A stretch of 64,000 nucleotides of DNA from Tatumella citrea (GTDB taxonomy: Bacteria; Pseudomonadota; Gammaproteobacteria; Enterobacterales; Enterobacteriaceae), in contig NZ_CP015579.1 in the NCBI RefSeq assembly GCF_002163585.1, forward strand, positions 2,046,001 to 2,110,000, given 5' to 3'. Within the stretch, counting starts at the first letter, position 1; every line of letters starts with the position of its first letter. This document shows positions 43,248 through 52,345 of this stretch, one piece after another. The notes under the pieces are model-generated. The model was not told the DNA's origin. It did not search any database and saw nothing but the letters and a program-made list of their open reading frames with translations. Position numbers and translations under genes: made by a program.

Positions 43248-44465
43248 ATGAAAACCCAAACACATCACCGGATAAAAAAAGCGTTAAATCTCTCTTTAAT
43301 TTCTTTAATCTTTTCCACCAGCATCAGTTATGCTGAAAACAGCTCTTTGCTAGCTCAGCCAGCTCATAATTTACCTGCTCAGACTTTCCTGGTGGGTTCA
43401 TGGACCGGGCAGGACACTGGCGATTTGGTTCAAAAAGCCATTTATCCGAGCCAGGGTATCTACCGTGTCCGCCTGAATAGTGATGGTTCTTTACTCCCGC
43501 TGGATGTGTTGAAGCTATCAAGCCCGTCATGGATTGTATTTAGCCATAACCATAAATTTGCTTACACCACCAATGAAAATGATGCCGGTTCTGTTACTGC
43601 GCTAAAAGTGGGTAAACAAGGCAAGCTAAGTACCATTAATCAGGCAGACAGTCTGGGTTCGCAGCCAACCCATGCAACAATCACCTTAGATGATAAATAT
43701 TTAATCGCGGCAAACTACTCTGTTGCACCCCGTAATGCCGGTATTACCCTGTTCCCTCTGCGGGCTGATGGTAGTTTAGGAGAAGCTGTTCAGCATGTTC
43801 CCTTTATCGAGGGATCGCACATAGTCAAAGATCGTCAGGATGGTGGCCACGCTCATTCGGTCAATATTACCCCGGATGGTAAAATGCTATTTGTTGCCGA
43901 CCTGGGTGCCGATACTGTGCACGCATTCAGCTATCATGCGGATAAATCACAGCCACTGACTGCAGAACCCGGTTTTGATTTACACTTCAAACCAGGTGAA
44001 GGTCCCCGCCATATGACCTTTTCCGCTAACGGGAAATTCGCTTATCTCAGTACAGAGATGTCGGCGAAGGTTCATGTCTATCGTATAGATAACGATAAGC
44101 TTACCGAAATTCAGGTTGCTGACCTGACCGATAGCACTAATCCGGATGACAAAGGTGGCGCAGGTATCCTGTTCAGCCCTGACCATAAATTCCTATATGT
44201 AGGTAACCGTCGTAAGGTTAATGAAATTGTGGTGTTTAAGGCGGATCCAACAACCGGAAAATTAACCCTCACCAAACGCTTCTCTTCTGGCGGTATTGAA
44301 CCTCGCGCCTTTGCGTTCGATAAGACAGGTCAGTACATGATTATTGCCAATGTGTACTCAAACAATGTGGTTGAGTTAAGAAGAAATGCCGAAACCGGTG
44401 AGCTGACTCCTACCGCAGTTACATTACAGATTGGTACCCCGACAGATATCAAGTTCGTTAATTAA
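43248..44465 (+). CDS. Periplasmic lactonase-like seven-bladed beta-propeller
   Basis: A 405-residue protein of the YbhE/lactonase family (6-phosphogluconolactonase and relatives) but with an N-terminal signal peptide (LSLISLIFSTSISYAE), so it should be exported, unlike cytoplasmic Pgl. Propeller-type repeats are evident (SHNHKFAYTTNEN, TPDGKMLFVADLG, SANGKFAYLSTEM, SPDHKFLYVGNRR). The GHAHSVNITPDGK and GPRHM segments correspond to the family's conserved His-containing loops. A sugar-lactone substrate in the periplasm is plausible, for instance gluconolactone from periplasmic glucose oxidation, but unproven. A perfect terminator follows. Confidence 0.85.
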   Translation: MKTQTHHRIKKALNLSLISLIFSTSISYAENSSLLAQPAHNLPAQTFLVGSWTGQDTGDLVQKAIYPSQGIYRVRLNSDGSLLPLDVLKLSSPSWIVFSHNHKFAYTTNENDAGSVTALKVGKQGKLSTINQADSLGSQPTHATITLDDKYLIAANYSVAPRNAGITLFPLRADGSLGEAVQHVPFIEGSHIVKDRQDGGHAHSVNITPDGKMLFVADLGADTVHAFSYHADKSQPLTAEPGFDLHFKPGEGPRHMTFSANGKFAYLSTEMSAKVHVYRIDNDKLTEIQVADLTDSTNPDDKGGAGILFSPDHKFLYVGNRRKVNEIVVFKADPTTGKLTLTKRFSSGGIEPRAFAFDKTGQYMIIANVYSNNVVELRRNAETGELTPTAVTLQIGTPTDIKFVN

Positions 44466-44530
44466 AACAGCAACCTCAGGGTAATACTGTTCAGTAACTG
44501 AACCGTTGAATGAACCCGTGGTTAAGTAAA

Positions 44531-44565
44531 AGTCCGAAAACACTGCCAGTTTTCGGACTTTTTTC
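44531..44565 (+). terminator. Intrinsic terminator after the lactonase-like gene
   Basis: AGTCCGAAAA-CACTGCCAG-TTTTCGGACT followed by TTTTTTC: a perfect 10-bp stem with a T-run, 65 bp past the stop. Confidence 0.9.
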
Positions 44566-44813
44566 TCCCTGCCAGACAGTTTCCCGTTCTCATCACAGGC
44601 AGATGTGAACTAATTTCACGCTTTTTGGCATAACCAGGAACCCCTGGCGAGATAATAGTGCCCGCCATCGTTGTGGTCTCATCCTGATATCAATGCAGCT
44701 GTAGCCTTAGATACGCCATATCTCCGGTCCTTATATCAACCTGTGCTTATTCAAAGACGATTTTTCAGGATGAAACCAGCCTTGATACTTTCCTGAAAGA
44801 CAGACCTGACTGA

Positions 44814-45596
44814 CTAAATGGCTTTATACCGTTGTGCAACTTCACTTTGTTTAATGTCAGAGAACAGAGCCTGACGCGATGTATTGAGGGTATCCCAGGA
44901 TTCAGCATTCTGTAATGGAGGGATAGTAATCAGCTCACGGCGATCAAAACCAACCAGCGCAGCATCCACTAACTCACCTACTTCCATAAATTTTACTGAG
45001 TCACTGGTACCAATACCTGAACGATCCCAGATTTCGGTGTAAGTGCCGGCAGGCAGCACCGCCTGAATATAAACGCCTTTAGATGCCAGTTCGACATTCA
45101 ATCCCTGAGACAGGAAAAGAACAAAAGCTTTGGTTGCGCCATACACCGTTAAGCCATATTCCGGCGCAAGTCCGAGTACAGAACTAATGTTGACTATAGA
45201 TCCCTCACCTGCTTCCGCAAATCGTGGCGCCGCTGCTCTGGCCAATCTTGTCAGGGCCGTGATATTAAGTGCGATCACTTTGTCGATAGATTCAGGTGTC
45301 TGTTCTGTAAAACTTCCGGACTGCGCCATACCCGCATTGTTAATAAGAATACCAATGCCGGAGTCTTCACGAAGGCGAGCTTCAACAGCAGCTAAATCAC
45401 CCGCTACTGTAAGGTCGGCAGGCAGTACATCGACAGAAATTCCATTTTCCTGACGCAGACGATCAGCCAGGGTCTCTAATTTTGCTTTGTCACGCGCGAC
45501 CAGAATAAGGTCATGGCCGCGACGCGCAAATCGTTCAGCGTACACTGCCCCAATGCCCGTAGATGCACCCGTAATCAGAACTGAAGTTTTAGTCAT
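44814..45596 (-). CDS. SDR-family oxidoreductase
   Basis: A 260-residue short-chain dehydrogenase. The cofactor motif TGASTGIGAVYAERF, the NNAG motif (LINNAGMAQ), the catalytic Ser (NISSVLG) and YxxxK (YGATKAF) are present. It is divergent from a TetR-family regulator that begins 382 bp away, a common arrangement in which the regulator represses the dehydrogenase. Substrate unknown. Confidence 0.9.
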   Translation of the reverse strand: MTKTSVLITGASTGIGAVYAERFARRGHDLILVARDKAKLETLADRLRQENGISVDVLPADLTVAGDLAAVEARLREDSGIGILINNAGMAQSGSFTEQTPESIDKVIALNITALTRLARAAAPRFAEAGEGSIVNISSVLGLAPEYGLTVYGATKAFVLFLSQGLNVELASKGVYIQAVLPAGTYTEIWDRSGIGTSDSVKFMEVGELVDAALVGFDRRELITIPPLQNAESWDTLNTSRQALFSDIKQSEVAQRYKAI

Positions 45597-45978
45597 GCTG
45601 ACCTCTTTAATGAAGGGTTAAACAGAATTCGTAATACGCGTCCCGCACAGAAACGTGAGAGAGCCGTTGCTGCCTTTTTTAACTTTACGGCCAGGTCCGG
45701 AGTACCGGCCAACGTGTGGCGGGATGCCATCGGTTTGTCAGCATCCAGGCCTGATCTGTCTCTTTTCGCTTTAATGATGCTATTGCGATGTAATTTGCAG
45801 GAGCCATTAGCCTGAGCACACATTGATGAATTAGTGGTTGGTTCGTCATGTTTATATGCCTGGCAATGGTTGCTTTAACTGTCTTTTAATGATGATGATC
45901 ATAATCATTAAAGTCAACCGGTTTGATTACGACCATCATCAATGTATAATTGAGCCCTGTTTTTTAGGGGGTAATAAC
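45597..45978. promoter_or_regulatory. Divergent promoter region of SDR and TetR genes
   Basis: 382 bp without a convincing gene. Around 45889-45955 there is repeated ATGATGATCAT / ATTACGACCATCATCA sequence, rich in dyads, which could contain the TetR operator. Boundaries cannot be fixed by eye. Confidence 0.35.
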
Positions 45979-46527
45979 GTGAAGGTGTCAAAAGAACAGG
46001 TACGCGAGAACAGGATGCGGGTTGTTGAAACGGCCTCAAAACTTTTTCGTGAACGCGGCTACGATGGAATCGGAATATCTGAGTTGATGTCGGAGGCTGG
46101 ATTAACTCACGGTGGCTTCTACAAGCACTTTAGCTCTAAGTCTGATTTGTTGTCTGAAGCGATGAACTGTGGTTTTACTCAGTCAGCAGAAAAAACGGAA
46201 AACATTGACAGGGACAAATTCATTAGACTTTATCTCTCCCGGGAACATCGTGATCATATGGGTGAAGGTTGCGTAATGTCGGCTCTGAGTACTGATGCAG
46301 CTCGCCAGCCTGAGCCTGTTAAGGAAGCATTTGCTGCGGGAATTGAACAGCAACTGGCTGCTTTTGGTGCTGATAAAGACACCCGAGCTGACCTGATAAA
46401 TACAATTTCTCATCTTGTTGGTGCTCTGATACTGTCCCGTGCCTGTCCGGATAATTCGTCCCTGTCTGATGAAATTCTGGAGGTCTGTCGTGCCGACTTA
46501 ACAGTTCCCCGCCGCAAACCAACCTGA
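45979..46527 (+). CDS. TetR-family regulator
   Basis: A 182-residue TetR-type regulator with helix-turn-helix GISELMSEAGLTHGGFYKHF. I take the GTG at 45979, which follows AGGGGG and gives the usual short N-terminus (VKVSKEQVRENR); an upstream ATG at 45838 would add 47 residues translated from the dyad-rich promoter region. The ligand-binding part contains a Cys in GEGCVMSAL, as in regulators of the NemR/AcuR-like group that sense electrophiles. It probably controls the divergent SDR gene. Confidence 0.87.
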   Translation: MKVSKEQVRENRMRVVETASKLFRERGYDGIGISELMSEAGLTHGGFYKHFSSKSDLLSEAMNCGFTQSAEKTENIDRDKFIRLYLSREHRDHMGEGCVMSALSTDAARQPEPVKEAFAAGIEQQLAAFGADKDTRADLINTISHLVGALILSRACPDNSSLSDEILEVCRADLTVPRRKPT

Positions 46528-46966
46528 CCCAGTTTCACAGAGACAAAACAAAACCGCCCGGTGCCTATCCGTAAAGATAAGTTTTCAGAACTTATTTATC
46601 GCGGCGACAAACAAGGTAAAGTAACAGAAGAGGCTGTACCTTCACTGCTACAGGACAGAAATCAGCATTCGGCACTTCCAATGTGCCGCCCTTTGTCTTT
46701 ATCAGACTTTACCCCTGCTCATTCAACAACGATTCTGAAATACCTCTCCGGCAAATGAAACAGTTGATTCACAATGGATCATTAAAGTGCATTTAAAGCC
46801 TGTGCAAATCTCTCGTGGCACAGTAATGGTGCATAAAAAACAGCGATTAAAATCAACCTTATTCTTTAATTATCTGATTTATATACTTTTAAAATCAAAT
46901 CACTCTCTCACCCCTAACTGGTACAAAAGTTGCAGAAGCTGTGTAGCCTTAAAAAAGGAGATTCAG
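46528..46966. other. Upstream region of hpxO
   Basis: 439 bp. A 65-codon GTG-start frame (46561-46758) lacks a ribosome binding site and resembles nothing I know. The final 150 bp are AT-rich and hold the hpxO promoter. Confidence 0.4.
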
Positions 46967-48124
46967 ATGAAAGCAATAGTTATTGGCGCGGGTATCGGCG
47001 GGATGAGTTCGGCACTGGCGTTAAGTCGTTGCGGTTATGAAACCGAAGTCTTTGAAGCAGTGAAACAAATGAAACCCGTTGGGGCAGCAATTTCTATCTG
47101 GCCCAATGGTGTCAAATGTCTGAATGCCCTCGGACTGAGAGATGAACTCAGGGCTCTTGGCGGGAATATGGCCTGGATGGCTTACAACGATTATGCCAGC
47201 GGCGACCAGTTGACCAGATTCAGCCTGTCACCACTGGTTGAACGTGTCGGTGAGTACCCCTATCCCGTAGCCAGAGCAGAGTTACAACAAATGCTTATTG
47301 ACAGCTATGGCGCAGAAAAGATCAATTTTGGTAAACGTGTTACGCGCGTGAAACAGGATAGTCATGGTGTACAGGTATGGTTTGAAGATGGTAGCGAAGC
47401 TCAGGGGGATTTCCTGATTGCCGCCGACGGTACCCACTCTGTTGTCCGTGAATATGTGCGTGGCCAGTCCACTGAACGCCGTTATGCTGGTTATGTTAAC
47501 TGGAACGGACTGGTGACTATTGATGAATCGATAGCCCCGGCCGATCAATGGACCACTTTTGTTGGTGAAGGCAAGCGGGTCTCCCTGATGCCGGTCAGTG
47601 GAAACCGCTTCTATTTCTTCTTTGATGTCCCACTGGAAAAAGGTCTCGCTGAAGACAGAGAAACCCTCAAAGATGACCTGAGTGGCTACTTTAAAGGATG
47701 GGCTGAGCCTGTTCAGCAGCTGATTAAACTTATAGACCCACAGACGACCAATCGTGTCGAAATTCACGACATTGAACCGTTTATGGAATTCGTTAAAGGC
47801 AGGGTCGCGTTATTAGGTGATGCTGCCCACAGTACGACCCCAGATATCGGTCAGGGTGGATGTGCCGCGATGGAGGATGCCATTGTACTGGCATCGGTTC
47901 TGGCTTCACATTCCCTGGGTATTGAAGACAGCCTGCTGCGTTACCAGAACCGCCGTAATCTGCGGGTTAAAGATCTGATCCTGAAAGCCCGTAAGCGTTG
48001 TGATGTGACCCACGGTAAAGACCCTCAGGCCACTGCTGACTGGTATAGTGAGCTGCGTGAAGAAACCGGTGAGCGTGTGCTTGGCGGGATGTGTGAAACC
48101 ATTGAAGGCGGCCCTTTAGGCTGA
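46967..48124 (+). CDS. hpxO: FAD-dependent urate hydroxylase
   Basis: A 385-residue flavoprotein monooxygenase matching Klebsiella HpxO, which oxidises urate to 5-hydroxyisourate in purine breakdown. The FAD motif GAGIGGMSSALAL starts at residue 8, the GAAISIWPNGVKCL and YAGYVNWNGLV blocks are HpxO-specific, and GDAAHSTTPDIGQGG is the second flavin motif. AAGGAG precedes the ATG at 46967. The other hpx genes are not beside it; guaD faces it. Confidence 0.93.
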   Translation: MKAIVIGAGIGGMSSALALSRCGYETEVFEAVKQMKPVGAAISIWPNGVKCLNALGLRDELRALGGNMAWMAYNDYASGDQLTRFSLSPLVERVGEYPYPVARAELQQMLIDSYGAEKINFGKRVTRVKQDSHGVQVWFEDGSEAQGDFLIAADGTHSVVREYVRGQSTERRYAGYVNWNGLVTIDESIAPADQWTTFVGEGKRVSLMPVSGNRFYFFFDVPLEKGLAEDRETLKDDLSGYFKGWAEPVQQLIKLIDPQTTNRVEIHDIEPFMEFVKGRVALLGDAAHSTTPDIGQGGCAAMEDAIVLASVLASHSLGIEDSLLRYQNRRNLRVKDLILKARKRCDVTHGKDPQATADWYSELREETGERVLGGMCETIEGGPLG

Positions 48125-48142
48125 AGACATTGTAACGGTTGT

Positions 48143-48173
48143 TCCGGCAGGTCTGATGCACCTGCCTGCCGGA
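48143..48173. terminator. Bidirectional hairpin between hpxO and guaD
   Basis: TCCGGCAGG / CCTGCCGGA form a perfect 9-bp stem between the two facing stop codons; an alternative inner pairing GCAGGT / ACCTGC exists. No T-run. Confidence 0.55.
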
Positions 48174-48197
48174 TAACCGTTGCGGAATAAAATACTC

Positions 48198-49520
48198 TCA
48201 GTTATCTGCCTGTCCCTGACGCCACACGCATTGCCCGTTGACCCACGTCTGAACAATATTTCGTTCATCTCCCAGCGTCATCAAAACAAACAGCTGTTCG
48301 TAAATATCCTTGCTGTTACTACTGCGCAGTGCCTGTAAGGGTGTTGCCTGTAAATCCAGAACAATAAAGTCAGCTTCTTTACCGGCATTAAAATTCCCAA
48401 TCTGCTGATGCAGATCCAGTGCATGAGCACCGCCAAGGGTTGCATGATAAAAAGCTTCGCAGGCATTAAACTTGTAATTCTGCAGTTGCTGTACTTTATA
48501 AGCATCTCCTAATGTACGTAACAGGCTGAAACTGGTGCCTGCACCGACATCAGTGCCCATTCCTACCGGTATTTTTTGTTGCCGGGCCCGTTGCAGATTA
48601 AACAACCCACTCCCCAGGAAAAGATTAGAGGTTGGGCAGAATGAAATTGCTGACTCCGTTTGTTGCAGACAATCCCACTCCGTGTCCTGCAAATGAATGC
48701 AGTGAGCAAACACACAACGTTTTCCGGTTAACTGATAATGGTGATATACCCCCAGATAACTACTTTGCTGCGGGAACAGTTCCCTCACCCATTCTGTCTC
48801 GCGAAGGTTTTCGCTCAGATGCGTTTGCATCCACACCCCGGGATATTTGTTGCGTAATTCACCCGCCTGTTGCAATAACTCAGGAGTCGAGGTCGGGGCA
48901 AAACGAGGAGTAATGGCATATCCCAACCTGCCCTTGCCATGCCAGCGCTCGATTAGCTGCTGGCTTTGTAAAGCGCTTTGTTCAGGAGTTTCCAGTAAGT
49001 TCTCCGGAGCATGGCGATCCATCATGACTTTACCGGCGATCAACCGCATGGCATATTTTTCAGCTTCTGTGAACAGCGCATCAACAGACTCCGGATGAAC
49101 TGAGGCAAACACCAGAGCGGTGGTTGTTCCATGGCTGAATAACTGATGGATAAAGAATTTAGCCATCTCAGCGGCATAACCCGGATCACCATACTGGCTT
49201 TCTACCGGAAAAGTATATTGCTGTAACCACTCCAGCAATTGCTCACCATAGGCAGCTATCATTTCAGTCTGTGGATAGTGAATATGAGTATCAATAAAGC
49301 CAGGCATGATCAGTTTGCCCCGCAAATCGGTAAACACCGCATTTGCCGGGATCTGAGCGTCATCACTCCAGGCAGTCAGTGAACATACTTTGCCGTTATC
49401 GGTCAGCAGTAAACCGTCTGGCAGATAACGAAACTGTTCGGTTATTGGCTGTTTTTCATTGGCAATATCCACAAAATGAACGAATGCGCCACGAATCGCC
49501 TGCAAGCCTGGTTGAGACAT
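48198..49520 (-). CDS. guaD: Guanine deaminase
   Basis: A 440-residue amidohydrolase that deaminates guanine to xanthine. The metal site starts with PGFIDTHIHYPQ near residue 72; later metal ligands are in MQTHLSE and FAHCIHL, and the catalytic Asp in GMGTDVGAG. The N-terminal AIRGAFVHF is typical for GuaD. It is convergent with hpxO, so both ends of purine breakdown (guanine to xanthine, urate onward) are present while xanthine dehydrogenase is not visible here. Confidence 0.94.
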   Translation of the reverse strand: MSQPGLQAIRGAFVHFVDIANEKQPITEQFRYLPDGLLLTDNGKVCSLTAWSDDAQIPANAVFTDLRGKLIMPGFIDTHIHYPQTEMIAAYGEQLLEWLQQYTFPVESQYGDPGYAAEMAKFFIHQLFSHGTTTALVFASVHPESVDALFTEAEKYAMRLIAGKVMMDRHAPENLLETPEQSALQSQQLIERWHGKGRLGYAITPRFAPTSTPELLQQAGELRNKYPGVWMQTHLSENLRETEWVRELFPQQSSYLGVYHHYQLTGKRCVFAHCIHLQDTEWDCLQQTESAISFCPTSNLFLGSGLFNLQRARQQKIPVGMGTDVGAGTSFSLLRTLGDAYKVQQLQNYKFNACEAFYHATLGGAHALDLHQQIGNFNAGKEADFIVLDLQATPLQALRSSNSKDIYEQLFVLMTLGDERNIVQTWVNGQCVWRQGQADN

Positions 49521-49980
49521 ATTTTTCCTCTGTCACCCCCCGGAACATCAGGGGATCTGGTAATCGGGATAAATGCCGGTTGAAACGCCGGTTACAACTT
49601 TGACTGCTCTATCCCTGGTATCATCGCTTACTGCAATCATTGTGTTGCAATCATTGTGCCACTCATCATTATTGATTAAATTCATTTATTTTCAATAAGA
49701 TATAGTTCCATTTTGCATTATCCGAGGAATAATAAACGATATTCTCTTCGCAATCGTTTGCTTTAACCCCGCAACCGGTTGCCTGGCTGTTTTATAAACA
49801 CACCTCACCTGTTCTCCCGGAAACCCTGCAAATATTCGCACCAACACGCGTATATCTGCACCATCAGAGGGCAATCATCAACATTCTCTCACAGTCAAAT
49901 GATGACGATTAAGAGGCAACGTCGCTCTATCAATGCTATGTTGTAATCTGTCATTCAGTAACTGAACAAAAGGTGTGGAT
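49521..49980. other. Divergent region between guaD and ydfG
   Basis: 460 bp carrying both promoters. It includes the direct repeat CAATCATTGTG (49635-49656). No gene is recognised in it. Confidence 0.4.
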
Positions 49981-50727
49981 ATGATTATTCTTGTCACAGG
50001 CGCTACCGCTGGTTTTGGTGAAACGATTACTGCCCGTTTTATCGATGCAGGGCACAAAGTTATCGCTACCGGCCGCAGAACTGAGCGTCTGGAAAAACTG
50101 AAAGAAAAATATGGCGACAAGGTGTTACCACTACAGCTGGACGTCAGGGATCGTGCCGCTATTGAGCAGGCCATCAGCCAGTTACCTGCAGAATGGCAGG
50201 CTATTGATATACTGGTAAACAATGCCGGCCTGGCTCTGGGGCTGGAACCTGCGCAGAATGCTAATCCGGATGACTGGGAAACCATGATTGACACCAATGC
50301 CAAGGGGCTGGTGCTGGTTACCCGTGCCGTATTACCCGGTATGGTCGCCCGTAATAAAGGTCACATTATTAATATTGGTTCCACCGCCGGCAGCTGGCCT
50401 TATCAGGGGGGTAATGTCTATGGTGCGACTAAAGCATTTGTGCGTCAGTTCAGTCTGAACCTGCGTACCGATTTGCATGGCACTGCGGTTCGTGTGACCA
50501 ATATTGAACCGGGTCTGGTTGGCGGTACTGAGTTTTCAAATGTACGTTTTAAAGGCGATGATGGTAAAGCCAGTTCAGTCTATGACGGTACTCAGGCACT
50601 CACACCGGAAGATGTGACCGAAGCCGTGTTTTGGGTTTCAGCCCTCCCTGCACATGTGAATATTAACACCCTTGAAATGATGCCTGTCAGTCAGACTTAT
50701 GGCGGACTGAAGGTAGCAAAACAGTAA
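49981..50727 (+). CDS. ydfG: NADP-dependent 3-hydroxy acid dehydrogenase YdfG
   Basis: A 248-residue SDR enzyme nearly collinear with E. coli YdfG, which oxidises L-allo-threonine, serine and 3-hydroxypropionate-type acids and also reduces malonic semialdehyde. VTGATAGFGE is the cofactor motif, NNAGLALG follows, and GSTAGSWPYQGGNVYGATKAF holds Ser, Tyr and Lys. AAGGTG precedes the ATG at 49981; a GTG two codons earlier is in frame. Confidence 0.94.
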   Translation: MIILVTGATAGFGETITARFIDAGHKVIATGRRTERLEKLKEKYGDKVLPLQLDVRDRAAIEQAISQLPAEWQAIDILVNNAGLALGLEPAQNANPDDWETMIDTNAKGLVLVTRAVLPGMVARNKGHIINIGSTAGSWPYQGGNVYGATKAFVRQFSLNLRTDLHGTAVRVTNIEPGLVGGTEFSNVRFKGDDGKASSVYDGTQALTPEDVTEAVFWVSALPAHVNINTLEMMPVSQTYGGLKVAKQ

Positions 50728-50787
50728 CAGCTTACTGCGCTTTAGATAGCTGCCATTGACCGTAGCAAACTGTGATAGCGTAGTCAT

Positions 50788-50816
50788 GCCGGCAAAAGTG
50801 TTATACTTTTGCCGGC
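50788..50816 (+). terminator. Strong hairpin after ydfG
   Basis: GCCGGCAAAAGT-GTTAT-ACTTTTGCCGGC: a perfect 12-bp stem 60 bp past the ydfG stop and 48 bp before ynfB. No T-run follows. Confidence 0.6.
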
Positions 50817-50864
50817 CGGAACAGCAATGAATAGCTTTCCGGAAAATGATAAAAGGAAATCAAT

Positions 50865-51209
50865 ATGAAAATAACTTCAAAAATGTTGCCTGTTATTCTG
50901 AGTGCTATTCTTGGCGGTGGATTACTTTTCACAGCCGCGGGAAGCCTGGCGGCAACACAGCATATTGTTATCGACAGCGGTGATAATGCGATGACGAAAG
51001 AGGATGCCCGTCAAAGCCAACAACAGTGGGATGATACCCAGGCTCTGCGGCATAAAGTCAATCAGCGGGCGGAAAAAGAATTTAATAAAGTAGATAAAGC
51101 TTTTGATACCCGTGATAAATGTGAACAGAGCGAGAATCTTAACGCTTACTGGGAACCGAATACCCTGCGGTGTCTTGATCGCCGTACCGGTCGTCCTGTT
51201 AACCCCTGA
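50865..51209 (+). CDS. ynfB: UPF0482 periplasmic protein YnfB
   Basis: A 114-residue exported protein matching E. coli YnfB. A signal peptide ends near GSLAA; the mature part has the family segments [19 protein letters not shown] and the C-terminal [17 protein letters not shown] with two conserved Cys. Function unknown. Ribosome binding site AAAAGGAA. ynfD follows after 43 bp. Confidence 0.92.
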   Translation: MKITSKMLPVILSAILGGGLLFTAAGSLAATQHIVIDSGDNAMTKEDARQSQQQWDDTQALRHKVNQRAEKEFNKVDKAFDTRDKCEQSENLNAYWEPNTLRCLDRRTGRPVNP

Positions 51210-51252
51210 TTCCGTTTTGGGTAACAGTTTTATCAGCATAAAGGAGCTAAGT

Positions 51253-51513
51253 ATGAAAAAGTCAGTTCTGTTAACCAGTGCGTTGTTAATTGCTTTCCCT
51301 TTGCTGGCACAGGCATCCTGTGAATCAGTGAAGGCCGATATCAGTAAAAAGATTATTGCTAACGGGGTTCCTGAATCCGGATTCAGTCTTGATATCGTGC
51401 CAAGTGATCAGGCCGATCAGAAAGATGGTCTGGTCGTTGGTCATTGTCAGAATGATACTCAGAAGATCGTCTATAAGCGTCTGGCTGATGACGGTAGTAC
51501 TCCGTCTTCCTGA
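51253..51513 (+). CDS. ynfD: DUF1161 periplasmic protein YnfD
   Basis: An 86-residue secreted protein like E. coli YnfD: signal peptide MKKSVLLTSALLIAFPLLA, then CESVKADISKKIIANGVPESGF and VVGHCQNDTQKIVYKR. Two Cys may form a disulfide. AAGGAG precedes the ATG at 51253. It is slightly shorter than the E. coli protein, lacking its Ala/Gln-rich tail. Function unknown. speG and ynfC, present near it in E. coli, are absent here. Confidence 0.9.
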   Translation: MKKSVLLTSALLIAFPLLAQASCESVKADISKKIIANGVPESGFSLDIVPSDQADQKDGLVVGHCQNDTQKIVYKRLADDGSTPSS

Positions 51514-51564
51514 TAGCCTGCAGCAGGAACATTGCGAATGTTCCTGCTCACTCCCGCCCTGCCG

Positions 51565-52245
51565 TTAAATAACAAATTCCGGTTCGCGTATCCGTGACAA
51601 ATCAATATATTTTGTTAAATCACGCTGTTCAGCCCTGGGCAGATAGGGTATTTCTCCCACCAACGGTGCTCCAAGGTGTTTTTGTAATACATCAATAATA
51701 CTGGCATATTCGGCCAGTCCGGGGTTAATCCGGTTAGCCACCCACCCGCACAATGACAGACCATCACCAATAATCGACTCCGCAGTCAACAGTGCGTGAT
51801 TAATACACCCCAGTTTGATGCCTACCACCATGACCACCGGTAAATTCTGGCTGATAACCCAGTCAGAAAGCGGTTGCTCATTATTCATCAGACAGTGCCA
51901 TCCGCCGGTGCCCTCGATAACCACCTGTTCAGCCTGGCGGCTGATTTCTGCCAGCCCACGACTGAGCACACCGTAATCAACCCGGCATCCCGGGCTGGTG
52001 CTGATTTCATCACCTTCCAGCGCGAACGGATTAATGGTCTGATAAGGCAAATCCAGTGACGATGCCTGTTGCAGCAACAGTGCATCATTGTTACGCATCC
52101 CTTCGTCCGTCTGTCTGGCATTTTTCGCAACCGGCTTATAACCGACACATTTCATTCCTTGTTGTGCCGCAGCCTGTAAGAATGCCAGAGATACAACGGT
52201 TTTACCCACGGCGGTATCCGTGCCTGTAATAAACACTCTTTTCAC
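51565..52245 (-). CDS. bioD2: Dethiobiotin synthetase paralogue YnfK (BioD2)
   Basis: A 226-residue ATP-dependent carboxylase-like enzyme. The P-loop GTDTAVGKTVVSLAF opens the protein, GYKPVAKN provides the catalytic Lys, and EGTGGWHCLM the glycine loop. In E. coli ynfK lies next to mlc as here. It may substitute for BioD under some conditions; its main role is not established. It faces ynfD. Confidence 0.92.
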   Translation of the reverse strand: MKRVFITGTDTAVGKTVVSLAFLQAAAQQGMKCVGYKPVAKNARQTDEGMRNNDALLLQQASSLDLPYQTINPFALEGDEISTSPGCRVDYGVLSRGLAEISRQAEQVVIEGTGGWHCLMNNEQPLSDWVISQNLPVVMVVGIKLGCINHALLTAESIIGDGLSLCGWVANRINPGLAEYASIIDVLQKHLGAPLVGEIPYLPRAEQRDLTKYIDLSRIREPEFVI

Positions 52246-52345
52246 GTATGCTCCCAGGATTCACCAGTACGTTTTTTAAAAATACAGAATGCATTCTAGG
52301 TCACTGAACAACATCATGAATTGCGCTAACGCAAGTTTATGCCAG

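Noticed and set aside
46561..46758. 65-codon GTG-start frame upstream of hpxO
   Set aside because: No ribosome binding site, no recognised similarity and located in promoter DNA.
47282..47767. 161-codon open frame on the minus strand
   Set aside because: Antisense to hpxO, which is intact and highly recognisable.
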